From Spiroplasma phoeniceum P40 (GTDB taxonomy: Bacteria; Bacillota_I; Bacilli_A; Mycoplasmatales; Mycoplasmataceae): 64,000 nt of DNA. Under the pieces are notes generated by a model. That model made no database searches. It had not been told where the DNA came from and worked only from the letters and a program-made list of their open reading frames with translations. The stretch spans positions 1,302,001 through 1,366,000 of the forward strand of contig NZ_CP031088.1 of assembly GCF_003339775.1 (NCBI RefSeq), in the 5' to 3' direction. This document shows positions 56,176-64,000 of the stretch, piece by piece (position 1 is the stretch's first letter; each line of letters opens with the position of its first letter). A program made the translations under genes and the position numbers.

Positions 56176-56272
56176 AAGGAAAGGGGCTTCGCCCCTAAGT
56201 CGCTCCGCGACTTTTACCCCTTTAAGTAAGGTGGTGCGTGGATAAACCACCACACCACCTTACTTTTTTTAC
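56176..56272. repeat. Triple-hairpin GC-rich region between the two phages
   Basis: AGGGGcttcGCCCCT, then AAGTCGCtccGCGACTT, both enclosed by AAAGGGG...CCCCTTT, then AGTAAGGTGGTG...CACACCACCTTACT followed by TTTTTTT on the plus strand. GC content is far above its surroundings. It follows the attachment gene of phage 2 and could be terminator, packaging signal or origin. Confidence 0.75.
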
Positions 56273-56292
56273 CAACAACATTATTTTTACTA

Positions 56293-57699
56293 TTAAAAAT
56301 AGCGTAAAAGTCCGTTAACCATTGCTAAAACTAAAATAGAACTTAACATAATTTTAAATGTAATATCAAAAGCAAACAAATTACCAATATTATTAAACAA
56401 TTCAGAAACATTACTAAACACATGTACTATCCCATTAACAAATTTATAAATTTCTTTCATACCAGGCAAATTATTTACAATCCAAATTGCCGCATTTTCA
56501 ATATGAATATCTAAACGGTATCAAGCACCTTTTTTATAAGGTAATTGTCAAATTTTTCCATCATTAAGTTCACCATTTCAATCAGTAGCATTATAAAGAC
56601 TAAAATTAAAACCATTAATTGAAATAGATCTATTTTCTATTAATGTAGTTGTACTAAATCTAATTAAATTAAAACCTTGATATTTTGACCTATCTGTCAT
56701 ATCTAATAATTTTATTGATTGAGTTCATTTATCATTATTAGAAGGTAAAATATTAGTCTTATAATCTCAATTTGAATAATAAGAAAAATAATCATTAGTA
56801 CTATTTATCGTATAGGCATTATATAATTGCACTCGTGGTTTTAAATAATAAATATCTGTATCAGGAAATCTTAAAATATTAAAAACCATTGATTTTGGAT
56901 ATAATAAAAAACCATTTTTTACAAAAAACACAAAACCTAAATTACCATTATTAGATGTAAAATAAATAAATTCTCTAAAATTAGAAATATCAAATATAAC
57001 TCTTAAAACATTAGAATAAAAATAATCTAAAACTTGAAATAAATTATCCAACGAATAAAAATTTTGTTTAACATCATTAACAAAATAATTACTGTTAGAT
57101 TTTTTAAGAATATCCATATTAAGCAATTCTTTATAATTAAAATTTAAAACTAAATAATTCATATCAAAATGTTTATAACTCTGATTGGCAATAATTGGCA
57201 TAAATAAATATTGTATAATTTCTCAATTAAAAGTAAATTCATATTTTATATTGTTTTTATAAATAAAAATATCTAACAATTTATTTGGCGTTTTATAATC
57301 TATTATTAATCTACCCAAAGAACCCACCTCAGAAATATCTTTTGGGTTTCAACTTAATAAATAACTTCAAGCAGTATTTTTAATTTTATTAAATCAAAAA
57401 TTACTATCATTTTTATCAGCACTTACATTTGGAATAAAAGGAGTTTCAACACCAAAACTAAATGCATAATTACTAGGGTCTAAACCTTGCATAAAATAAT
57501 CTTGTCGCAACATTAAAGTAGACTGAAAATCATATTCATTTGCTTTTGCATAAGTTAAATCACTAAAATTATCATTATTTCTTGTTTCTACTTTACAAAC
57601 ATTACTAATATAATTTATAGTTGTAGCACTACAAAAAAGAAATATTCAACCAAATATTAAATAAAAAATAATAAATATATCTAATAATCGTTTTCTCAT
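56293..57699 (-). CDS. Attachment/adsorption (pIII-like) protein of phage 2
   Basis: 468 residues in one frame. N-terminal membrane/signal segment (LLDIFIIFYLIFGWIFLFCS), a long extracellular part rich in Asn, Tyr and Phe (for example YFMQGLDPSNYAFSFGVETP), and a C-terminal anchor (FAFDITFKIMLSSILVLAMV). This is the expected layout for the large tip protein of filamentous phages. Last gene of the operon, followed by hairpins. Confidence 0.75.
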
Positions 57700-57711
57700 T
57701 GTTTTGACCCC

Positions 57712-57948
57712 CTAAACAATAAAAATAATTCTAATACCCATAATAATAATTCCAAACGCCATATATAACTGGAAAATAGGATGTGTCGCAATAATAAATA
57801 ACTGTGCTACTAATTTATAAAAATCATTAGCAGACTCCAAATAATTTTTAACAGTAGAAAAACCTAAATCTGTTGCCACAACAATATTAGCAATAAAACC
57901 AAATCCAACAGTTAAACCAATAACAAAGAAAAATATTAACTTTAACAT
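57712..57948 (-). CDS. Small two-helix phage membrane protein (phage 2)
   Basis: 78 residues with two hydrophobic helices (FFFVIGLTVGFGFIANIVVA; IFQLYMAFGIIIMGIRIIF). Same slot and length as 53,076-53,312. Its start overlaps the stop of the preceding gene. Confidence 0.7.
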   Translation of the reverse strand: MLKLIFFFVIGLTVGFGFIANIVVATDLGFSTVKNYLESANDFYKLVAQLFIIATHPIFQLYMAFGIIIMGIRIIFIV

Positions 57949-58241
57949 TATTTATCACTATCCTTATTATTACTTTTAGAATTATTACTTATATTTTTAA
58001 CTCCATTAGATATTTGCTTACTTGCTTGTAAAGAAGAACGAGAAACTGAACTTAAACCACGAGAACTATTAACCAATAACATAATGACATTTATAACACC
58101 ACCAATTACTCAAATTACAAATAAAGGAATATTTGTACCTGGCAATTTTAAAGTTCACATTCAATCCATTATTTTCATAAAAATATCAACCACAACATTA
58201 ATAGCACCATTTCATACATCATTAGCAAGTAAATTAATCAT
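57948..58241 (-). CDS. Phage 2 membrane protein after Zot
   Basis: 97 residues: N-terminal helical part with Met/Trp, a membrane helix (NIPLFVIWVIGGVINVIMLL) and a Ser/Asn/Lys-rich tail. It overlaps the end of the ATPase gene by 8 bp. Slot equivalent of 52,672-53,076 in phage 1. Confidence 0.7.
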
Positions 58242-59244
58242 TTTCTAACTCTCCCAAATTCTTTAATAAATGTTCCATCCCCATCTCTCGTAATTCATTA
58301 ATCGTAATATCTTTTTTAACAATACTAGGTCAATTTTGTTTAATATAACTTGGTACTTTATCATTTTTTAAATCACGCACAAATTTTAAATATTTACTAT
58401 CATATTGCATTGCAATAGATAAAGGAATTGTTATCTTAACAAAATTAATACCAATATCTTTATTAGATTTTTTACGAACTCTTTTTCCATTTGCTGTTCG
58501 TTTAACCGTTTCAGTTTTTCATGTTAAATAATCATCTAAATCATCAAAAAAACCTATTTTCATTTTAAAATAAGGAAAAAATATACTAGGTGGAATACAT
58601 TGCATAGGAACAATAATCATATTAGCAATCTCTCTATATTCGACTCAATTTTGATTAATTCGTTGTCCAGCAAAAACAATATTATTATCAAACTGACGAC
58701 ATAATAAAAAATATGCTTTTAAACCACTAAATTTTTTATCATTTTCCTTAGGGTTTGTACCATTTATATATAAAAATATTTCATCAAATAAAATTAAACT
58801 ATCATTTGGCGGTATTTTATATTTTTTATTTTTAAAATCTAAATGGTTTAAACCTAAAACTCCAATTTTTTCATCATTAATAAAATAATTAGAATAAACA
58901 TTATCAAATTTAGCAATTTGCGATAAATAAGTCATTAATAAAGTTTTACCAGTACCCAAAGCACCGTTAATAATTGATATTGGACTACTTTTAACAATTT
59001 TAATTAATTTCCGTGTTTGAAAAAGATTACTAAAAAAAGACCAAAAGAAGATAATATCAAAAATTACTAAAAAAATAAAAAAGATAATATCTATAACTGA
59101 TGTAGAACTAAAATATATAAACTGTAAATTAAAACAAACAATAAAAAAATAGAACAAAATATTTGCCATAAATCAATTTACATATCAATAAGAAACCTTA
59201 ATATTTTTTTGTCTTCTAAATAAATTAAAATAATTTTTAAACAT
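58234..59244 (-). CDS. Zot/pI-type assembly ATPase (phage 2)
   Basis: 336 residues. Two hydrophobic N-terminal segments, Walker A NGALGTGKTLLMTYLSQ at about 100 and Walker B LILFDEIFLYINGTNP at about 160, then a C-terminal domain with YDSKYLKFVRDLKND, shared with phage 1 (YDSQWLKFVRDLKND). The ATG at 59,244 begins MFKNYFNLFRRQKNIKVS. Sequence divergence from phage 1 shows two lineages. Confidence 0.88.
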
Positions 59245-59248
59245 ATAT

Positions 59249-59458
59249 CTACACCACCAATCTAATTGTTTTATATAAAATAAATATTGATAACCAAATT
59301 AGAAAAAAAACAACTAATCAAATACCTATCATAATCACTGAATAAGTAATATTATCAATAGAACTACCAACAAAGTTATCAATTTCAGTTTTCGGAATAA
59401 AATAAAAAATTTGTAAAAGACCTTGATATACTCGTTGCAAAAAAGTATTTCAATCCAT
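59249..59458 (-). CDS. Small phage membrane protein (phage 2)
   Basis: 69 residues: MDWNTFLQRVYQGLLQIFYF..., one strong helix (VIMIGIWLVVFFLIWLSIFI) and basic end. Its start overlaps the preceding stop by one base. Intact equivalent of the frameshifted 51,276-51,480. Confidence 0.7.
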
Positions 59459-59616
59459 TATTTTATCCACCTAAAAATACAACTTAAAATTAAAAATAAC
59501 ATCCCAAAAACAAGTATTAAAAATACAACAAATATAACAATATCTAAAATAACGGGATGATTAACTCCGAAAATAATTGTCATAAATTCATAATATAAAT
59601 CTCATACACTTTGCAT
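59458..59616 (-). CDS. Small phage membrane protein (phage 2)
   Basis: 52 residues: MQSVWDLYYEFMTIIFGVNH, then a hydrophobic helix (ILDIVIFVVFLILVFGMLFL) and CIFRWIK. AGGAA lies about 7 bp upstream. Slot equivalent of 51,124-51,273. Confidence 0.65.
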
Positions 59617-59637
59617 TTTTCTTATTCCTTTCCTAAA

Positions 59638-59960
59638 TGTTAACTACTAAAATCAAGGTTAGAGTTTATTATTAAATATTAAACTCCGTGAATTAACTTT
59701 CTGATTGTTTCAATTCCCAAAACCACAAACATTAAAACTAACGGAATAATTAATAACATATGTGACCCTAAAAAAGTAATAAATCAGTTAGTAAAAGCAA
59801 TCGCTCAATCAGCAAGAATTGCAGCAAAATCGCCTATTTGTTTAATAACATCAGCGTCGCCCGCTAATAAATTTAAATTCATTAATAACACCTCATTTAA
59901 AATACTTTCTATTAATAATAAAACCTTCGCATACTCTAACCTTGATTTTAGTAATTAACA
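59638..59960. repeat. 28-bp inverted repeats bracketing the coat gene
   Basis: Arms at 59,638-59,665 (TGTTAACTACTAAAATCAAG...) and 59,933-59,960 are complementary at 27 of 28 positions. The coat gene is the only gene between. The distal arm is itself part of a larger hairpin (ACCTTCGCA...TGCGAAGGT, 59,922-59,996). Confidence 0.8.
59679..59882 (-). CDS. Plectrovirus major coat protein (phage 2)
   Basis: 67 residues: MNLNLLAGDADVIKQIGDFA, amphipathic stretch, a membrane helix (HMLLIIPLVLMFVVLGI) and basic tail (ETIRKLIHGV). Size, order (directly upstream of the small membrane genes and Zot) and architecture fit an inovirus coat, with little sequence identity to the phage 1 coat. GAGG lies 8 bp before the ATG. 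Confidence 0.72.
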
Positions 59961-60013
59961 CTAAAAACTAAAATCAATTTTTATACTTGCGAAGGTATTT
60001 GATTGATATTAAC

Positions 60014-60196
60014 TTATTCAACAGACTTATCTGCTTTTTTAATTTTTCGTTTTCCCCATTCTTTAAATTCTACTTTTTTAGAACAATGCGGACAAATTAA
60101 ATACTTATTTTTAAACCTAAATATTGTATTAACTGTTAAAAAAATCAATAACATTAACATTGCAATTACTAAAATAATTGTTGCAAAAACGGTCAT
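60014..60196 (-). CDS. Small membrane protein with zinc-ribbon-like CPHC
   Basis: 60 residues: N-terminal helix (FATIILVIAMLMLLIFLTVN) then KNKYLICPHCSKKVEFKEWG. Only one CxxC pair is seen, so metal binding would need a dimer or other ligands. AAAGGTGG upstream. Confidence 0.65.
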   Translation of the reverse strand: MTVFATIILVIAMLMLLIFLTVNTIFRFKNKYLICPHCSKKVEFKEWGKRKIKKADKSVE

Positions 60197-60215
60197 TAAT
60201 TATCACCACCTTTTT

Positions 60216-60437
60216 TTAATTTTTGCTTTCTATATTTAACATATAATTTTTGACTTGCTCCACTAATAATTTAAAATGTTGTTCTTCCATAACACCAATA
60301 TTAATAACTTTATGACTAAGATACAATTTAATTGCTTTTCTTAACATAAATAATGGTATTTTAGTAGGTAAACATTGATGTATAACATTAACTAAATACT
60401 CTAATCGCTGTTTATATAACTTAGTTTGCTTTTTCAT
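60216..60437 (-). CDS. Small helical phage 2 protein
   Basis: 73 residues, soluble and helical: MKKQTKLYKQRLEYLVNVIH..., MEEQHFKLLVEQVKNYML. The start overlaps the preceding stop (TAATG); a longer frame from 60,521 would overlap the small membrane gene there and is less likely. Confidence 0.6.
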   Translation of the reverse strand: MKKQTKLYKQRLEYLVNVIHQCLPTKIPLFMLRKAIKLYLSHKVINIGVMEEQHFKLLVEQVKNYMLNIESKN

Positions 60438-60553
60438 TAAAAAAATCCAACATAAACAAAAAACAATATAAACCAAATAACTAACAATAAACAAGAAACT
60501 ATAAAAATAATTCAGTCTCAATTAATATTTAATTTATCTTTATTTTTTGTCAT
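60437..60553 (-). CDS. Small single-helix membrane protein (phage 2)
   Basis: 38 residues: MTKNKDKLNINWDW then a hydrophobic helix (IVSCLLLVIWFILFFVYVGF). Start and stop both overlap neighbouring genes by a few bases, indicating coupled translation. Confidence 0.55.
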
Positions 60554-60639
60554 TATTTAACCTTAACAATTTTTTTATGTTTAGGACAAATAATATCTTG
60601 TCTATTACATAAATAACAATCTGATTTTTTCTTTGCCAT
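60553..60639 (-). CDS. 28-residue zinc-finger-like miniprotein
   Basis: MAKKKSDCYLCNRQDIICPKH, with a basic end. The CxxC...CxxH spacing is a compact zinc-binding pattern. It begins inside the preceding gene and ends overlapping the next start. Confidence 0.5.
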   Translation of the reverse strand: MAKKKSDCYLCNRQDIICPKHKKIVKVK

Positions 60640-60763
60640 TATCTAACCTAGAATAATATTGATTAATTAAAACAACATTTTTATTAACACAATTTCAACA
60701 ATAACGAGACCCATTTTCTCAAACAATATCATTAATACAAACCATACATAACTGTTGTTGCAT
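60605..60763 (-). CDS. 52-residue zinc-ribbon-like miniprotein
   Basis: MQQQLCMVCINDIVWENGSR then YCWNCVNKNVVLINQYYSR: two CxxC pairs 18 residues apart, a classic zinc ribbon layout. It starts immediately after the 115-residue gene. A role in replication or transcription of the phage is plausible but unproven. Confidence 0.55.
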
Positions 60764-60764
60764 A

Positions 60765-61112
60765 TTAACTATTGCTTTCTGTTATTGATGAATTATTAGA
60801 ATATTTATTAATAAAATCTTGCTCGTTATAATTTTCTGTATATGGTTCAACAATATTAATTTTTCCATCCCATTTAAGCGAAACATAAAATAAATTACCA
60901 TCAATTAAATAAGGTTTTAATTTTAAATAATTTTCATCAGTTATTTTAAATCATTTTGATTTTGACAAATCTTTCGTACCTTTAAAAGTACCATTTTCTA
61001 ATTTAATAACTGGTGTAAATGTATAACTATCTCATTTACTTTCATTACCTTTGTCATCTTTAATAATTTTACCCGTTGCAATATCTATCAACTGTACTAG
61101 AAATCCATTCAT
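60765..61112 (-). CDS. 115-residue phage 2 protein after Rep
   Basis: MNGFLVQLIDIATGKIIKDD, then WDSYTFTPVIKLENGTFKG and VSLKWDGKINIVEPY: alternating strands, acidic C-terminus (NNSSITESNS). The strand-rich body plus acidic tail and place right after Rep resemble a single-stranded DNA-binding protein, needed by filamentous phages. This is inference only. AAAGGAG lies 8 bp before the ATG. Confidence 0.6.
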
Positions 61113-61247
61113 AAGATTTCTCCTTTCTTTTAAAAAACTATATAGTTTCTTAAAAGATTTCTTAAAAAATTGAAACTTAAAATAACTATTATAATTAAAT
61201 CAAAAACAACCACGTTAATTTTTTAATTATTAAAAAGGAGTTTTATT

Positions 61248-61312
61248 ATGCTTAAAATTGCTATTTGAATACTAGAGTTTTTATAGTGTTTTTTATTTGA
61301 ATAAGTTTATAA
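61248..61312 (+). pseudogene. Tiny plus-strand membrane ORF, frameshifted
   Basis: AAAAGGAG, an ideal ribosome site, precedes ATG: MLKIAIWILEF, then a one-base slip leads to IVFFIWISL and a stop. It opposes the phage 2 operon between rep and its second gene. Confidence 0.35.
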
Positions 61313-61320
61313 ATAAGCAT

Positions 61321-61400
61321 AAAAAAACATTTAATTATATTTAAGTTCCGCTCAAGGAAACCTTTTAAGATTTGAAACTCAAACATAATAAAATGTTTAA
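61321..61400. repeat. Structured element 1 beside rep
   Basis: AACATTT...AAATGTTT outer arms enclose AAGTTCCGCTCAAGGAAACC and TTTGAAACT, with TTCC/GGAA as an inner hairpin. The same core is at 62,541-62,620 on the other side of rep. Confidence 0.7.
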
Positions 61401-61518
61401 GTTAAATTAATAATACAATAAAAATTAAAATTGTCAAATTTTCAGCACAAAAAATAAATATATTTTAAAATATACATCACCATCTTGTTTTTTTTTTTTT
61501 TTTTTGTTTTAATTAATT

Positions 61519-61582
61519 TGTGGTAATTGTTGCTCAAGGCGATTACCACATTTTTTAATGAGTTTTTAACTCATTTTTTTTT
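61519..61582 (+). terminator. Tandem hairpins with T-runs on the plus strand
   Basis: TGTGGTAAT...ATTACCACA then TTTTTT, followed by AATGAGTttttaACTCATT then a T-run. On the plus strand both are terminator-like. A T15 run precedes them at 61,491-61,505. Confidence 0.6.
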
Positions 61583-61586
61583 ATTT

Positions 61587-62516
61587 TTAACACCTTAAAT
61601 TTGTATTTTTATTAACAGTAAAATTATTATTTTTAACTAAATTTCTAAATATTTTTCTATCAGCAGAAACATATTTTTTATATTCTCTAAACTTATCTAA
61701 ACCATAATAACTATCACAACTAAAACCAATTTTATAACCATTTTTATCACCAAAAGCAAAATAATTCAAGTTATCTTTAACTGAATAAATTAAATCTTGT
61801 TCAGATAATTCAACAACACCGACTTTAACCTTTGGATTTTTACAATTTTTACTAAATTGATACGCTTTGATGTTTAAATCATAATGATTTTGTGGCTTAT
61901 CATTATTAGCAGTTTTTACAATATATTTAGCAAGATATTTAACTACATCTTCATTAGAACCAGCACGAACTTTAATATTTTTATTAATACCATATTTTCA
62001 ATACTGTAAAACAATACTATTAGGTATTTTTTGATTTAATATAATATGAAAATGGACTGCTCCACGTTTTTGATACTCATAAGTATACATATATTTTAAA
62101 ATTCCTTTATGATGTTTAGAACGAATAGGATTGTTTCATCAACGATTTATATTATTAAAAAATAACTTTAAATCATTTTTACATTTTTTAACATCTTTCT
62201 CATTAACGGCATAAGTTAAAGTTAGAAAACTTAAATTTTTACAATTTCAAAAATTTTCATATGCTTTGCGAATACAATTTCCTTGCGAGCGAATACGACT
62301 ATTCCATAATTTTTTATCATTTTTTCCAGTATTTTTAACTCCCATTTTATTACGAGGATTATTATTAACTAATTCTAATGGTAAAACAATATTTTTAACA
62401 TAATTACCATAGAATACTTTTTTTAAATAATATTCTTTTTTAACATAATTTAAAGCATTCATAATTACATTATGACCTTTATTTTTTAAATTATCGTAAA
62501 TAAAAACATTATTCAT
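61587..62516 (-). CDS. HUH-type rolling-circle replication protein (phage 2 Rep)
   Basis: 309 residues in one frame with several TGA Trp codons. The HUH motif is KRGAVHFHIILNQKIP at about residue 150-165; the catalytic Tyr motif is VVKYLAKYIVKTANN at about 190-205. These define a single-strand nicking Rep. N-terminal basic part (NNPRNKMGVKNTGKNDKKL) and a C-terminal domain with CDSYYGLDKFREYKKYVS. GGAAGGAG lies 9 bp before the ATG. First gene of phage 2. Confidence 0.9.
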
Positions 62517-62540
62517 TTTTATAAACTCCTTCCAAATAAA

Positions 62541-62620
62541 AAAACACTAAATTACATTAATAAAAGTTCCGCTCAAAGAAACTATAAATAGTTTGAAACT
62601 TTCAATATAATTCAGTGTTT
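62541..62620. repeat. Structured element 2 upstream of rep
   Basis: AAACACT...AGTGTTT outer arms enclose AAAGTTCCGCTCAAAGAAAC and the inner hairpin AAACTATAAATAGTTT, then GAAACT. It shares AGTTCCGCTCAA(G/A)GAAAC and TTTGAAACT with element 1. Confidence 0.7.
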
Positions 62621-62707
62621 ATATTTGAAAGTTATTTTTATTGTAATATATTATTTTTAATTTTGCAATATTTATTTTAATGATGTGCAGTTGTGTTAGT
62701 TAATATA

Positions 62708-64000
62708 TAATTGATTTTATCATATATCAATTATATATCAATTATTTTGTATTAAATATTAATTTTATATATTTTTGATGGTAGGTGTAAAGTAATGAAA
62801 TATATTATTAATAATTTTAATTTGTTTGATTTACAAGCAAAATTAAAGAGTTTTTTAAGTAAAAATTATAAAAATAAATATTATAAAAGAATAAAGCAAA
62901 AAATATTTTCATATATTAATTTGTGTAATAATTATTATAATGGTAATTTTTTGTTGAAAGATTTAATTAAAAAATATTTTAAAAATAAGTTTTCAACTTT
63001 TTATTATTGAGCGAATAAAATTTTAATTGCATATAAAAATAATGATTTTGCTGAATTATTATTAAAGTCAACAATTCCTAATAATATTAATTATCAATAT
63101 AGTGATGATATTCGCAAAATTATTTGTGATTTATATTTTGAATATTGTAATAAACATGCTGTTGGTGTTTTATCTTTGTTTTATAATTTAAAAAAAAAGA
63201 ATTCATGGAGAAGAATTAAAAAATAAAGCACCAAAAAATTTGAAAACATTTTTTCGTTGACTTAAAAAAGATGAAAGATGATTAAAAATAAAAAATAAAA
63301 TTAAAGAAATTAAAAAACAACATCCAAGATATGAAGTTAAAGAAATAGGTTTATTACAGATGGACGCTAAATATTTTGCACCAAGTGAATTTTCAGTTGA
63401 TAAAAGTATTATGTTTATGATTTTATTGATGAAAAAACAAGATTAGCATTAGGATATGTTTATGATAAATTAAGTATTGATAATGCTATTGCTGCTGTTA
63501 AAAAAGCAATTAGTGATTTTAAAAATATATTTGGTGTTAAAATAACACGAATTAGAACTGATAACGGTTCTGAATTTATTAATAATTATCGTAATAATCA
63601 AAAAATTAGTGTTAAAAAGACTAATTTTACTCAATTTTTAACAGATAAAAATATTTTGCATCAAACAACACCAGTTCGCTCTCCACAGTCAAACGGTAAG
63701 ATTGAAAGATTTCATCAAAATTATACTAAATTATTTATATTTGAAGAAAAAATATTAAATGCAGTTAGTTTACAGAATAAATTAAATGATTATTATTATT
63801 TTTATAATTTTGAAAGAGTGCATAAGTCTTTAAATTTTCAGACACCATTTAATTTCTTGAATAGTTTAAGTTTAATTAAATAATTTTAAATTATTAAGTT
63901 TTTGTGTTTAAACTAAATAAGTTTATTATATTTTAATTAATTAATAATATGTAAATTAAATCATAAAATATGTTATTAAAATAATAAAATATGTATTTAT
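62708..64000 (+). mobile_element. rve-type transposase element, copy B (runs off the window)
   Basis: Inverted counterpart of 40,636-41,974, from AATTGATTTTATCATATATC to the right edge. Together the copies form a 1.3-kb inverted repeat 21 kb apart. Confidence 0.75.
62795..63883 (+). pseudogene. DDE (rve-type) transposase copy B, two frameshifts
   Basis: Same protein as 40,791-41,885 with small changes. An A9 run near 63,190-63,199 (A7GG in copy A) gives one shift, and TAAAAG near 63,402 (one A fewer than copy A) gives the opposite shift; about 70 codons between are misread, including QMDAKYF. The tail from 63,656 (NGKIERFHQ) is intact. Confidence 0.85.

Noticed and set aside
62700-62760. AT-rich palindromes (ATATATCAATTATATATCAAT) as a dif/Xer site
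   Set aside because: They lack the 11-6-11 dif layout and recur at the 5' side of several transposase genes, so they are element flanks.

Overview
The window reads as a Spiroplasma chromosome of the citri-type group. TGA must be read as tryptophan (genetic code 4): ileS, pheT, ftsA, lepA, fmt and many others are single open frames only that way. The DNA is very AT-rich. There is a division cluster without peptidoglycan genes, and the accessory part carries plectrovirus (SpV1-like) filamentous phage genes, a family known from this group.

Positions 1-39,400 are a conserved core, mostly on the minus strand. Read in the direction of transcription, the groups are: yceD-rpmF; the division and translation run mraZ-rsmH-ftsA-ftsZ-sepF-(ylmH pseudogene)-divIVA-like, then T-box-ileS-lspA-rluD; T-box-pheS-pheT; a 1067-residue FtsX-type permease; a decayed nnrE-nnrD fusion; a YgjP-like metallopeptidase; a surface lipoprotein; lepA; a DUF2779 nuclease-like gene overlapping fmt, followed by an ECF S-component; yebC; tsaE-tsaB-rimI; and a membrane flippase next to an RluA-family gene. 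The plus-strand exceptions are an RpiR-type regulator, a small hypothetical protein and a TrxB-fold ferredoxin/flavodoxin reductase.

Positions 39,400-64,000 are accessory and heavily rearranged. They hold an IS30-type transposase pseudogene plus an IS30 fragment, two inverted copies of an rve-type (DDE) transposase element (40.6-42.0 kb and 62.7-64.0 kb), scrambled plectrovirus remnants (42.0-44.1 kb), two phage-associated lipoprotein genes, a decayed DUF262 (GmrSD-type) defence gene, and an apparently intact PTS EIIC/exported-protein pair (46.9-49.2 kb).

Two plectrovirus genomes of different lineages then face each other. Phage 1 (plus strand, 49.3-55.7 kb) has coat, Zot-type ATPase and a shattered attachment gene, and no Rep. 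Phage 2 (minus strand, 62.5-56.3 kb) has an intact set from HUH Rep to attachment protein. They meet at a lipoprotein gene whose middle 316 bp is inverted and at a dense hairpin region.

The most unusual signals are three short ORFs whose start and stop codons lie inside the two arms of one inverted repeat, a coat gene bracketed by 28-bp inverted repeats, the inverted lipoprotein segment, and a paired structured motif on both sides of rep. No rRNA, tRNA or CRISPR array was recognised.
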